A DNA stretch of 64,000 nt from Cepaea nemoralis (taxonomy: Eukaryota; Mollusca; Gastropoda; Stylommatophora; Helicidae): assembly GCA_014155875.1 (NCBI GenBank), contig JACEFZ010016143.1:101035-165034 (forward strand). The letters run 5' to 3'. The position numbers and the translations under genes are program-made. This document shows positions 45,140 to 57,868 of the stretch, one piece after another (position 1 is the first letter of the stretch; the number at the start of each line of letters is the position of its first letter). The notes under the pieces are model-generated. The model was not told the DNA's origin. It saw only the letters and a list, made by a program, of their open reading frames with translations, and made no database searches.

Positions 45140-48100
45140 TATTGCAGAGTGACGGAAATCAAAAAGCAACTGCAGATATGAAGTAAGCCACGGTGACTAT
45201 ACAATTCAGTTTATTGGAAGAATCTTCAGCAATATAAAAATGCTACATCAACTACAAAAGTCAAAGCATCTTGCTGCTGGGCGGCAAAGTCACAACTGAA
45301 ACCTTGTTTACCCCCTACGTCAGTACGTGAGCGTCCCTAACTACTTAGCTACGGGGCTCAGCCGTGCATCATCTAGTTATTTCTTTTCTTCTTGCACGCC
45401 ACCACTAACTAAACCCCTAAACACCTACACTGTTATATTACCTTCCTACCCTAACAAGACTTTTCCCCGAAAAGTCTTAATTCCACAACTCATTTACCCC
45501 AATCCATGACCCCGACACTTAACCCCAAAAATCCCAAAAAATTTAAAATTACTTCTTCTTCGTTTCTATAAATCATAAGTAATCCGCTTACCTATCTTGT
45601 ATAAACAATCTGAACCTATCTCGACTACCACTAAAATTCATATACCTCCCAAACCCGGAACTCTTATTCATTACACCTCTCTCTATCCCCAAATTTATCT
45701 TTAGCCAGCCGCCACGACCCCTACTCTACACTTCTTCTTCATTATAATATCCACATACATTATTTAATTATCGTAGTCTATATCACAAAACTCATCGTAT
45801 AATATTCTTCACAAAGCAACCCGCTTCATTTAATAAATGTCGATCGAAATTATGATTTAAAAAAAATGGAAGATTCTTATGTAAATTTTTACAAGCTATC
45901 ATACTCCACTACTTACAACACAGGTAGACAGGAAAGACAGACAGGAAAGTGGTTGGCGCACCGAAAGTAGTAAAAATATTACACTTATCACATTTATCCT
46001 CCCATGCACTTTCAAAAATTTTTAAAAAAAAAGTTTTCAAAAACCCAAATCACATAATTCGCTAATCTTCATTTTTGTTAATAATAAAAGCTCTTTCAAA
46101 AATTTCATCGATCTAAAACTCCAGCCTTCTACACTCAGTAGAAATATTATTCTACTCTCCAACCTGTATTATTTGCGCTGCCCAAAAAAAGCCAGCAATA
46201 TATGACAGCACTTTCTATCTGTAACACACCTTCCCAACCTCCTTATTTTAATTTCTACTTCTTCTTTCATGCTGTAAGCACAGCATCCCCCAATTACTAT
46301 TGCCCATGAATATACTTATGTTTATTTTATGCTGATAAGCACCCGCCGCCCCCTTTTTGAGTTAAACCACTCTCTTCCATGGCTTCAATCTATGTATTAA
46401 CGCTGTTCCATACAGCTCCGATTTTTAAAGCCCCCACATCCATGTCTTTCTATTAACGCTGTCTATGCAGCTCCTAATTTCATCCCCCACATCATGTGTT
46501 TCTATTAACTCATAGCGAGCAACTGGTACTAGTTTTTCTAACAACTTAAAATTTCTATACTTAATATTCAACAATGCAAAACGAGTTGAACATGATAAAC
46601 AATCGTAAATTATAACAAAACCTTTTCTCCCAGTGATTATGGACTTGCCTACTTAATCCACCCTCATGGCTCTCAGTCCACGTTTATTCCAATCGTTGCT
46701 GACAACCGCAGCCATTTCCATGCAAAATATCATCTCTCCATGGCTCTCAAATCATGTGATTTCTCTGTACCCCATGAAGATCATTTCTTAAAGTTGCCTC
46801 ATATTTTCTGAACGGTAACTCCTGCAACCCAGAACTCCCAATAACCCTATCAACAAGTCTCCTTAATATGGACCAGTTCATATAATTCCCCACAACTGAA
46901 CGCCAAAAGAAAAACTATTTTAAACATAGTCAGGGCAACTCAAGAAGTAACGTCATTATAAGTCTTGCAAGTGAAAATAAACAAACAAAGTAACATACTA
47001 GCTAAATAAAACCACAATTAATAAATAACTGGAGTCAAGACAAATCAAAATAGAACAATATCACCCCCCCCCCCCCCTTGTTTTCAAACATGTTTTCATA
47101 TATCCCCACATTTTTCAAAACAAATATACATAAATAGTAATCAAGTTCAAATAAAATCAACTACCTATTGTAACCAAGCAACATTGGTCTCTTATACGGA
47201 CCAATGAGTAATATATATCCATTCACCACAAAGAACACAAGTCACGCCCACTCCACTACTCTAAAACAATAAAAAAACAACAACTCAATGCTAGGACAAT
47301 TATTAACCCGCATCAACCCCACAATATATCTGTCACCGATAGATTATATTCTCATCATACGCAGAAGAATATTTATTCCCTCAACAAAAGTCATTAATTA
47401 AAAATGACCATACTTTTTCTGAAAACCGACAATCACCTCTCCTCCAGCAAGTATAAGCGCAAACTAAGCCATTTATTTTCTCACATCATTCTACCTAACA
47501 GTGTCAGTCTCCCAATTAGTCTCTAGTACCACATTGGTCCCACTTCTAATTGCACTAGGTCTGGGGAGCACATCATACAGTCGACGTCTCAAGCTCTACA
47601 TTCTTCCGTAACATTAGTCTCCCATTCATAACGTTTACTGATGACTGCTTTCGAACACCTGACGCAAGAACGCTGCATTCTCCCGTATTATTAATTCCTC
47701 AAGTTCTTAATAAGCCCTACATTCTAACATGCTTCTAACGATTCACATGCCTCTTCACATAATACTTTCTCAGAATTACTCACTTCTGCCTCTCTCACCC
47801 TTACTCCTCAGTTTTCCTTATTATCTTCACCAACCAGCATCAGCTCTTCTCTTCACAATTTGACTCAGACAACCAATTCTTCGCCAACCCCCATCATCCA
47901 ACAAATTAATCCTGTTGTCTATACTTTTTACTCGCTGACAATCACTTTCCCATTTATCAGCAGCCCTTCGCAGCTAACTTCTCTGTGTTTTCTCATTCTT
48001 CCGCACACTCACATCCGCCAACGACATGGAATCTGCTTCCTAAAACAACAAACGGAACGTTAATTCTCTATTTGTCATCCTGTAATAGAATTTTCATTAA

Positions 48101-51100
48101 TTATTTATACCATCCAATACCACTCATTCTAAACAGAAGCCATCTCAAATTTTCAATCATCTACTCTCTACCTTTTTCAACTTTCACACACTCACTTACT
48201 CTGTCCTCCACGAAATCACCGGTATGCTTTATCAGCGTCACCACCCATCAATTCTTTGAAGGGCAATCGTATTTTATGCTAGCTTAGACAGTGACACAAT
48301 CTCCCTTCACACCGCTTCAAGTCTAAGATATACCAAGCGCCCCGTACATCTATGCGCTACTACCAACCACTTGACATCGTTCTATCCATGCACTCCACCC
48401 CAAACGACTTTTCAAAACTTCCCTCTTCAGCGCCACGAACACATGTTTGTCTACACTTTTACACACGCAAGGACAACGCATAACTAGACGAATCACTCCA
48501 ATACCCAACAGGACTTTCTCAATTCAACTGCTTCCTTATTTTCACTTTTCTCAATCATTCACTCCCTTTTAAAAACTCAGCGCCTACCCGACTCAAACTA
48601 CACATTATCTCTAGCAATGATAATAAGCTTGCTTCCGTGTCAAGTTTACCTTACGTCCACTACTCCAGCACACATCACTCAACGTGATCAACCCACTCCA
48701 TCCGGCCATTCCGGACAAGGGACATTTCAATTTCCACATTGTCTATTCTCCCCGCACCACAACCAACACAAGATATTCTTTATTAGCGTATCCCACAGTA
48801 GAATATTCCACCACTCACCAGCTTTAAAATTATCTATCACTTGCTGTGACTCTCTACCCAAAATAACACTATTGTCTGCACTATATATTGTGATACTACG
48901 CCAAAAAAAAATTCATCTGCCTATTTTAGACAGAAACATATGTATATGCTCAAACCGCAATTCATCTCGTAAGCCAAAACAATGCAATATGCCATTCATC
49001 ATCCTCAAATTCTAACAGCTATAGAGCAGTATCTAACCCAAATAGTTCATTGTCTCCTACTACTAGTGTGTGTCTCTCTTCATCTATCTCATCTTCAGTA
49101 TCTATAACTGTCAGACTGTCATTAAAGTATTCAGGTCTTATGGTCATATATTCTCTGATCTTTCTTATGTCATCTTCCGTAGTCGAGTAAATTTCTGCCA
49201 TCTGTTCTATTACTATTCTTCTTCTTAAGTGCTTTCTTTCTGTTTCCTTTATTTGCTATTCCTGTCTTTTACCGCGTCGGTCTGCTCACTATTTTCAGTA
49301 TGCGTCCGATATATTTTATATCTTCCTCCCTCGTCCTTCTAGAATAATCACTGTATATGGTCGTTCCCCCAACCTGTTGATTATATGTTGTAGAAGAGGA
49401 AGCAACATCTCTGTAGTCGGAACTCCTACAACCAATATTCTTTTTATTTATACCGTTACCTTTCATGTCACAGTCAGGGAGAAACTCCATGTCTCCATCT
49501 GAGGCATCTGCTACTACGCCAGTCGTACCTACGTTTACTAGCAAACTTGCAGATCTGGCTTTGAACACTTTTTCTAACTTTCTGTCTGGTGTTTCTTGGT
49601 TTTAACGGCTTACATACATTCTCTTTAATTTTGACTGGCGCAACCTTTTCAATTTTTACTTGTGCTGGTTCTGTAAGTTCTACCGTCTTAATAGTTTGTG
49701 TTCCCCTTCCTATCTTTTTAGTCGGTTGTACCGTGTCTACCTGAGTCTGCGTATTATTATCTACCACTTCCATCATCTGCGTTGTGTCTGTGTCTCTCTT
49801 TCTTGTCTACTTCTAACAACTGAAAACACCTGTCGATCATCAGCTAAGGTTCTATTAGTCTGATGCTGATTTTCTCTTTTATTTGACTTTACGAGTGCAT
49901 ATCTCAACCTTCTGATCTCAATCCATTGACTTCGCAATGTTCTCAGCTCTTCATTATTAGATGGCCAGTTCCAGTTCCGTCTTTTCTTATAAAAATTCTG
50001 TCTCTGCCAACCATTGACTTCTGGCCTGCTATCTTGTCTCTCTTCATACCTTCGTGTTCTCGTCATGTCGTTTACCTCCCGTCTGCGGTAGTTTCTGTCG
50101 TTGTTATAAAGCGGTTGTTTTCTAAAGCAGTTTGAACTTTGACGTGGCCTTAGCGTAATGGTATCATACTGGCCATTCGATTGGGAACCTCGACTACGTT
50201 GTCTTCTATAATTTCTTACCAGTGTCAATATTTCTGCGCTGGTCTGATTAACTCCGCGTCTTCTTTGCATTTCTTCAAAATTCCTATTTGGTCTACTATT
50301 AACACTTCTATTCTGTGTACTAACCTGAGCACGTCTGTTCCCACAAAATCTAAAAGTGTGTCCCCTCTGTCCACACTTCCAACAGACCATATTTGTATTA
50401 GCTATTGTCTCTCTTATAGGATTTCTCATTTGTCTTCCTCCGTCTTGATTACTTTTCGTTATTATTTCCCTGCAGTGTCTGTATTTCTCCCCGTCTTCTC
50501 CATCCGTACCTTGCTTGTCCTATCTCCATAGGTTCCTCAATTCTCTCTTCTCTATTGCTTCCTATTTCTCGTCCTACTCTTAATCTAAATCTCCTTCTCA
50601 AACTTTCTTCCTGTACAGCTATATCCACAGCCTGTGATAATCTTGCAGGATTTTCCCTCATAAGCTTGAATTTAAGTCCATCCGACTTTATCCCGTCAAC
50701 AAATATCCCAACTAACATCCTTTCCACCTCTTCACCCTGTACGTTCTGTCCTAGAAACGCCTCCTCAGCTAAATTAATTAACCTGTCGCTGTATAGTTGA
50801 ACACTTTCTCCATTGTTCTGCTTAGATTGTCTTAACACTGAGAAAGCGTGTTGTGGATCTGTGATCTCCGCATACTTGTGAGCTAAATCATCTTTAAAAT
50901 GTTCCCAAGTCTCATCTGCCCCAGCTTCTAATTTCCTCCTAATATGATCCGAGACCGGTGATACAGTAGCCTGGTAAGCAATTTTTTTCTTTTCTTCGTC
51001 CGTGGCTCCTACTAAGAAAGAGAGTTTTTCTACCGCTGTCATCCATTTCTTAAAATCTCTGGCTTGTCCACTGAATTTTTCAATGTCTGTTGTTTTATTG

Positions 51101-52435
51101 CTGTGTTAAGTCTGCCTATTGCTCTACCTACTCCACCTAAAATTTGTGTCAACGACGCCTCATCCTGTGCCATTTTAGTGTCTTTGTTAATTACTCAAAT
51201 AAGGTCAATCAATGAAAAAAATTATTGCACAATTACAATTAAAATCAGATATAATCAATACAGTTTTTATGTAAGGATACACTTGAGGCTGTAACTTTCC
51301 AAGTGAGTAGTGTCCTTCAAAGGTACTTCCAATTGAGGAGAGCTTGGTATTTAGCTTCTGTTCTGTTAGTTTCGATCCTGGAAAACCTCTGGATTCAGTT
51401 ATCTGGCTTCGCTAGTGTGATGAGCAACTTCACCCGTGGTTGGGCACGTCTGACTTCACCCGTGAAAGGGCACTTCTGACTTACCTGAAAAGGGCACTTC
51501 TGACTTACTTGGTTCTTCTGTATCGTTTTGGTCTGGAAACGCCTCGAGCTCAACTTCGGTCAGAGGAACAAGGCGATTGAAATAGGCTCTCCTCTTTAGC
51601 AGGGCCGGCAACCATTATGCCCACCCGCCTCAGAGGAGCTCAATGCAGCTGAATCGCACTTTATGATAAACATCTTCATGAGCTGGACATTTTCCTCTCA
51701 AACTTGAGTAAGCTTCAGCGTTGTTGCGGCTGCCCAATTAGACCAGTTTTCAAATCAGCAAAACGATTTTACGGCTGCAGGTAGACTCTTGGTCGTAATT
51801 CAGGTTCGCAACATTGAGATACTCGGTTAGATGATGTATCCAGTATCCAACAGCAGCGTATAGGAGTGACCCAACAGAGCCTGGAGCTGACTTGACAACG
51901 AGCTCTTATAGCTCTTTGCAAATGACGATGTGGAACAGCAGCAGCCTCTTGAGAACGAACGTTTCAGGCCACGGCTATGGTAATGGAAGAAGCCATCTTT
52001 TCCAACTGCAGTTCAGCAATAGTTTAGAAACGTAGCATGACTTTCTTTGAAGCGCACTTCGGAAAATTCCTGCCGCTGGTCAGTACTTTGCGTTTTCTTC
52101 AACAACCCATGATTCGGGATCCTGGTTATGCGGCGCCAATTTGAGTCTATTGCAGAGTGACGAGACTCAAAGTAACGGTAGATATGAAGTCAAGCCAGCG
52201 ATGACTATAAAATTCAGTTTATTAGAAGAATCTTCAGCAATATAAAAATGCGTACATCAACTACAAAAGTCAAAGCATCTTGCTGGCTGGGCGGCAAAGT
52301 CACAACTGAAACCTTGTTTACCCCCTACGTCAGTACGTGAGCGTCCCTAACTACTTAGCTACGGTGCTCAGCCGTGCATCATCTAGTTATTTCTTTTCTT
52401 CTTGCCCGCCGTACCAGCTAACTAAACCCCATATA
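45140..52435 (-). mobile_element. LTR-B, gag-only LTR retrotransposon, unit 2
   Basis: Copy of 21,382-28,709, with LTRs at 45,140-45,419 (indel-rich) and 52,148-52,435 and ACAG at 45,136 and 52,436. The PBS-like site reads TGGCGCCGCATAACCAGG on the minus strand. The long 3' non-coding part (45,420-49,015) again has no pol motif. Its first part is noisy, and from about 47.4 kb it is close to unit 1. Confidence 0.85.
49019..51172 (-). pseudogene. LTR-B gag polyprotein, unit 2, fuller copy
   Basis: Reads MAQDEASLTQILGGVGRAIG at about 51,172. It loses frame near 51,090, where bases present in unit 1 are absent, then opens for 197 codons (51,042-50,449) through MTAVEKLSFLVGATDEEKKK, the capsid and RRRFRLRVGREIGS. 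A frameshift near 50,440 precedes 218 codons (50,429-49,773) with the zinc knuckle CWKCGQRGHTFRFC, an Arg/Asn-rich part and a Gln/Thr-rich part. The rest ends with EYFNDSLTVIDTEDEIDEER and GDNELFGLDTAL stop at 49,019. It keeps 110 bp (50,067-50,176) deleted in unit 1. Each unit is right where the other is broken at some sites, so the parent gene was probably one frame. Confidence 0.82.
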
Positions 52436-52439
52436 ACAG

Positions 52440-52695
52440 TCAACATTTTTTGGTGACGTTATGAGAAGAAATAAATTGGAGAACTTGATGACAACTGGCA
52501 AGATCTAGGGGAAGAGACCAAGGGGAAAGCAGAGAAGTAAATAAATGGATGGTCTAGCCACGTTGTATGGTCGAGACAAGAACACTGAGCTGATTCACGA
52601 CTCTGGTGATCGAGTGAGACGGCGAACCATGGCCCCTCAAGCTTATCGGCAACCGCATATGAGGAAATAATGAGACGCAAAGACAGCTTATCACA
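52440..52695 (+). pseudogene. Host LINE segment 4, unit 2
   Basis: Copy of 28,714-28,965, reading STFFGDVMRRNKLENLMTTG, then RDKNTELIHDSGDRVRRRTM-type sequence, which is less disturbed here than in unit 1. Confidence 0.8.
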
Positions 52696-52960
52696 AACAT
52701 CAGAAAGAAGGCAGTCATAACATTTTGGTTACATCATGAGAAGACAAAAACTGGAACATGTTGTGACAACCGGGAGGATTTGCGGGAAGAGAGATAGGGG
52801 AAGACAGCGTGAGAAAATTCTTGACAGTGTTGTGTCATGGCACAGACGTGAGTCAAAACACGAATTGATCCGTGCCGCAGGAGATCGCAATAGGTGGAGA
52901 AGCATGATCGCTCACGGCCAGCCGGCAAGGCATTGGATGATGATGAAACCGATTCCGGTA
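52696..52960 (+). pseudogene. Second LINE 3' end, unit 2
   Basis: Copy of 28,966-29,220 with one inserted G near 52,917 that changes the last residues. Tail ATGATGATGAAA. Confidence 0.8.
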
Positions 52961-53184
52961 TGATGAGGTTCGAACCCCGGTATAGCCACTAAAGTTTTAA
53001 GTGTATATATTGTCAAGTGGACCCTGTAATCTCAACTTTGTTCCTCTACTTCTATGGGGCCAATCAATACCTGTGATTTTATTTCTCATGCAATTTCAAA
53101 GCCATCTGTGGCTTTATAACACCATCGGTGGCTTTCCAAAACTCGGTTTCCCTAATGGAGTATCTGGCACTGAGCATAGCTTTT
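52961..53184. other. SINE-like remnant, unit 2
   Basis: Copy of 29,221-29,453, with B-box-like GAGGTTCGAACCCCGG. Confidence 0.4.
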
Positions 53185-53692
53185 TACCAGGGGGATTCAA
53201 ATGAAAATCTTAAAAGTGTGATATAAATTACAATAACCATACCATTGTCTTGTAACCAGTCAATATTGTTTTTAAGATATCAAGAGGATTAAGCAAGTGA
53301 CATCACGTTGCAGACGAACACGGTGACGTCATAAGGACAGTTTAAAGATGACGGCTCACTTTTGACATGCACCACTGAAATTCATCGGCGAAAGAAGGTC
53401 CAGTATGGTGATGCATACCTGTCTGCCCAGCAAGTGTATGAGTGGAGTAGGACGTTTCAAAATGGCGAGACTTCTGTGACAGACTGTTCACGACTAGGTT
53501 AGGCATATCGAGTAGTGACCCCAGAAATTATTTTTCTACAGAAATCCAAGCGCTAGAGGACTTGCATTGAACGCAGTGGTGACTATTTAGAAAACAATTA
53601 TACATTTGTTCTTTACTTTTTCAGAATATATTGACCCAAAAAAAAAAAAAAAAAAAACTGTTCAGGTTTTCATTTGAAGCCCCCTCGTGTAC
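53185..53692 (+). mobile_element. Internally deleted mariner, unit 2
   Basis: Copy of 29,454-29,957, with the right TIR ending at 53,688. Confidence 0.8.
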
Positions 53693-54522
53693 AGAATAAT
53701 AGTTTTCAATTATATTGTGTACGTTTTTGGGAAACTGGAAGAGACTGATTGACTGACTGGCATCTGACCGTCTTGACAGACGATAATTTGTTACATTGTA
53801 AGGCGTTATACCTCTCTATAGCAGAGGTACCAGGAAAAGGCTTATACCCTCCAACTTGCTCTTCTCCGCCCGAAGCCGTTGGAATAATGTAGGGTGTTGG
53901 ATCTGGTGAGAGGCACCCAACAATCGGCGCTAACAGAAAGCAGGTTACAACGTCTAATGTCATGCGGTAGCTGACTTTCCAAGATCAATTGTAGACGAAA
54001 CAAGGTCAGACACAAAGAAATCCTGCTGGATGAGCTAAGGCGGGGGAAGGGGTTCATATTAGTTATATATCCTTCACAGGACATCGCAGTCAACCCCAGC
54101 ATTGTTTGGATGTTTGCGATTTCTTGACAGGTTTACGTTCAGTAGTTTGCCATTGCTTTCTGAACGACCAGCATTAATCCATTTGTATTGAAACCAGCGC
54201 CAAGCTGTTTGCTGCCAAATCGCCGGCAGCTGTTTTTCGAGCGCGGTATGCGTGATTACGAATTGCATTCGTAACTCCTTACTGGTAATATGGAAATGTA
54301 ATCCACGCGCACAGATCAACCCAGTGCATTAGAAGTAGTAATACGTGTATGGAGTACGCTTGAGTTCAAAGCGAGCGAACGAAGAAAGAAGAAAAAAACT
54401 TAGACGTCAAGGGTTCAAGGCCTCCATAGGTGATTATTATTTTTTTTACAGACCACACGGCACAGGGATCGACAGTCTAAGAATAATATATAACAAAAGT
54501 ACTAATACTTTATACTATTACC
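53693..54522. other. Unassigned interval and SINE tail, unit 2
   Basis: Copy of 29,958-30,780. Nothing further recognised; the SINE tail is at about 54,325-54,385. Confidence 0.4.
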
Positions 54523-54738
54523 TTCATCATCATGATGTGCCATGCCGGTAAACGTGGGTGGTCATGTTTCGCCATCCACGTGATCATCAGAGTCGCGTAT
54601 TAGCTCAATGTTCTTGTCTTGATCATGCCACGTGGCCAAGCCGTCCAGGTATTTACTTCTCTGCCATCCCCTTGTTGTCTTCTCTCGATTTTGCTTGTTG
54701 TCACCAAGTTCACCAGTTTATTTCTTCTCATAACGTGA
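54523..54738 (-). pseudogene. LINE 3' end fragment, minus, unit 2
   Basis: Copy of 30,781-30,994. Confidence 0.65.
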
Positions 54739-55366
54739 CCCCCTGTAGTATTTTATTTTATAATATATGTCGTCTCTGGGGTGAGGGGAATCAACATCAA
54801 CATCCTTTTAACCCCATATCACTATCTTGGGGATCTTCTTGATTTCTGTCCACAAAACCCCGTCGATCTCTGGATCCCTCCCTCTCTCTCTCTCTCTCTT
54901 TTATTACTGTATCAATCCCCCTCTCATTCTTTTCCCAAAACACACTAAACAACACTGGCTCTAACAAAACAACAATTTAGTTTAATAGAGAAAAGTGTCA
55001 TGTATGTGCAAAGTGTATGAATAGAATGTCTGTCGTATAATCTAGTGGGTATGCAGAATCAGACCGAACAGTCAAGGAGCACAGTCTGCTTCATCATCGT
55101 ACTGGCCACACCACAACACCATATCAGGCCTTGTGGTAGCACGTGTACACCTCGGAGGAGCAGATGGAGCACCATGGTCTGGTAAGAATGAGACAACGAG
55201 GTGTGACGAGGGGATCTGGCCGACGCTCGGCGCTCGGAGGAAAGGCGAGACGGACATATAATCAGATTGCTACTGGAACTATTAGTGTTGGAACTCTTCG
55301 CTGGCTGCTGAGGATGGAGACGGAGCGCTTATGGGAATGTCCCGAATGCTGTGATGTCGGTTCCTA

Positions 55367-55399
<33 letters not shown>

Positions 55400-55420
55400 G
55401 GGACAGAAAACCTCACCCAA
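54739..55420 (+). other. Retroelement-like segment with (AATC)n, unit 2
   Basis: Copy of 30,995-31,700. The ATCA/AATC run at 55,366-55,399 differs slightly in length from unit 1, and the CT run at 54,881-54,898 is shorter. Confidence 0.35.
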
Positions 55421-56686
55421 GTGATGTGTCTCTCAGGCCAAGTGTCGACTTCTTCAGATAGCTCGTGAACACTCCGGATGCTTGGTCTTCAATAGTGGAA
55501 ACAGTCCAATATTGATCATCGTTCTAACACACACCGTGTAACTAATCTGTTCATTAAATGTTCTGTGATCAGAGAATCTACAGATATTGTTAATGTCACT
55601 TTGGAAAACCTAAATGTTCGTATGTCACTTTTTGTACGATTTTCCCAATGTTAACACACAATGTTACTGTTCCAGGTAGTTATATCTACTAGTGTTCCTG
55701 GTACAGATGTTATTTACAGTGTCCTGAATTTACTGTGATGTACTATCACTTAAGAAACACACTTATAATCATCATTCCCTCTCAGCAGAGGCCAGGTTCC
55801 TGCAGACCATCTGGGTTATGGGTCCAGTGTAAAAGCCTCTCAGTAAACTCTGCCTTAAATACTCGAGCCATCACTTTCTATGACTTTGTTGCTAGCTTCT
55901 TGGTAGAATAATGTGGAACAATCGAGTGGAACCTGTTGAATAGAGAACACACCTGGTGAGAGCAACCCTATTCTGACCTTAACTTGGTGAGTGTAGGCCA
56001 CCGGCCGCACTCAGAAAAATAACAGAGAACCAAACTCTGTCATAAGGCCGAGGAGCCCATCACTTCGGTCTGAGTCATGGTAAGACAAGAAAAGACTAAA
56101 GGAAACGGGTAGAAACCCAGCAGATGCCCTACTGGAAGATCCTACCATTTCACATTCCCTCAATCCCCCCCCCCCACCATCCTCAATCTCTCTAAATATT
56201 ATCCCACTACATCGCATTTAACTCACTGAGTTAAATGATATCTCACACCAGCTAGTTTAAGCTGTGCAATAGGCTACTGTTGCCGACGCTCTTATAATAC
56301 GTTCTATCACCGCACTTATAATACGTTCTATCACCGCACAGTACTGCACTCTATTCCTAAGAATAATCTAAGTTAGATATGTTTAATAGAATACCATATA
56401 GTTATTCCTGTTGTAGATGGAGACTATGAAATCACAGACTGGATCGATGTCCGCCGATATACATCAACAATAGACACTATAGTCTCTCTCTATAGAAACA
56501 ACTAGGAATACTGCACCGGTCCGTAGCGCTTCACAACCTTTGGTCGACTAACCCAAAAGTTGTTTACCTCACTGTTTTTATACTGGGTATAAATGACGTC
56601 ACAAAACTGTCTAGACGCTAGACCGTCTAGAATCTATTTTCTCTCTCCTGTTTAGACTGGGATGGAAACACCCGCCGTCTATTTTG
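55421..56686 (-). repeat. Gmr1-like element 3' LTR, downstream part, unit 2
   Basis: Continues the LTR that starts at 61,543 (minus) beyond the LTR-C insertion. The minus strand has TGACGTCATTTATACC and CAGTATAAAAAC at about 56,570-56,600, an arrangement of a CRE-like site and a TATA box expected of U3. Two 24-bp direct repeats lie at about 56,290-56,337. The LTR end is not resolved, so the left limit is arbitrary. Confidence 0.45.
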
Positions 56687-56690
56687 CTTT

Positions 56691-57609
56691 TGTCACAGCG
56701 CCAAACCAAGGCACTTAGTTTGGTCTGTGAAAACCGTACGGTCCTGGCCACGCCGGAAACGCCACTTTATCACAAAGACCGGAGGCCATTTTTCCTTGTA
56801 GCAGCCAGCTCGGTGTGGAAGGCAGGCGCTGGGGCCCTGTGTAGTTTTGTGGCCAGCCCGCCTTGAGACAAGATATGTGGGGTTTCCCATCTGTTCATCA
56901 GTGAACAACATATGTCAGAGGAGAAAAGCCGAGCGGCTGACTAGTTAGTGTCAGCAGGCCTGGGTTCTTGGTGGGATAGTAAATTGTGTCACAACTCTTG
57001 TTTATGTCGCGTCTTGGGGTTTATGTTGTGTAACCTATGTTTTTGTAGTGCCTTATTGTCTGTGCAGTGTTGCTTGTGTCAAAGTTCTTTATAGTGTCAG
57101 TCTAACCAGCCATTGTTTGGAACACCTGTGTTGTGGTACTTGGTGTACCCTGTTGTCTTAAGTGCTGCTGATTGGTTAGGGGTTACCCACTGTGGTGATT
57201 TGATATATACAGTTGTCTATTGTATCTGTTATTGACATGCAATGTGCTGTTAGAAGAAATAAATAAAGAGCTTGTTTATTTGTCCTTGATTTGTTTGTTT
57301 AGTCTCTTTTAGTTTTTACTTTTTACAGTCACTATTTCTACCACAATCTAACACCTTAATCCAATGTCTGGGTCTCAAATATGACAGTCAGTCCAGAGTT
57401 GAGGCCCCTGCCTGAGATCTCGTATATCTTCTTATCTAATTACTATCATCTTTTTTTGTTGGTTGAGGCGGTGTGAGGTTCTCTCTCTTTTCACTATTTT
57501 TCTTCTTTGGCCGTAACGAAGTCAGAACTACTCTTTACCTCTTAGCACCGTAGTGAAGGAAGCATCAGTCTTTATGATTGTCTCCCTTTGTCTTTTACCA
57601 TCGACTACA
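56691..57609 (+). repeat. LTR-C 5' LTR, unit 2
   Basis: 919 bp, TGTCACAG...GACTACA, preceded by CTTT (56,687-56,690). AATAAATAAAGAGC near 57,258 is a polyadenylation-like signal in plus orientation. Confidence 0.93.
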
Positions 57610-57612
57610 AAA

Positions 57613-57630
57613 TGGCGACCCCGACGAGAT
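57613..57630 (+). promoter_or_regulatory. LTR-C primer binding site
   Basis: TGGCGACCCCGACGAGAT starts 3 bases after the LTR end. By recall, tRNA-Trp (3' end ...CGGGGTCACCA) gives TGGTGACCCCGACGTGAT, so this site would pair with it at 16 of 18 positions. tRNA-Trp priming is known for the CsRn1/Kabuki group. Confidence 0.65.
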
Positions 57631-57868
57631 ATAGTGGCAGCCTTTGAATTGTTCTGTTAATTGTTTTAGTATCTAGTGATTGTTTTGTGTGATAGGTCAG
57701 TGTTTATGTTTGTGGTGTCCATTGTCTTTGAGTTGTGACATTAGAACCCAGGTTTGCTGCTGAGATCCCCCGGGCATTGCTGCACAAGAGAGGAGTCCCC
57801 TGTATGGTGAGTGGGCTCAGATAAATTGCCTCCTAGTACACTTTCACTGTATCCTATCCAGAGCAAGG

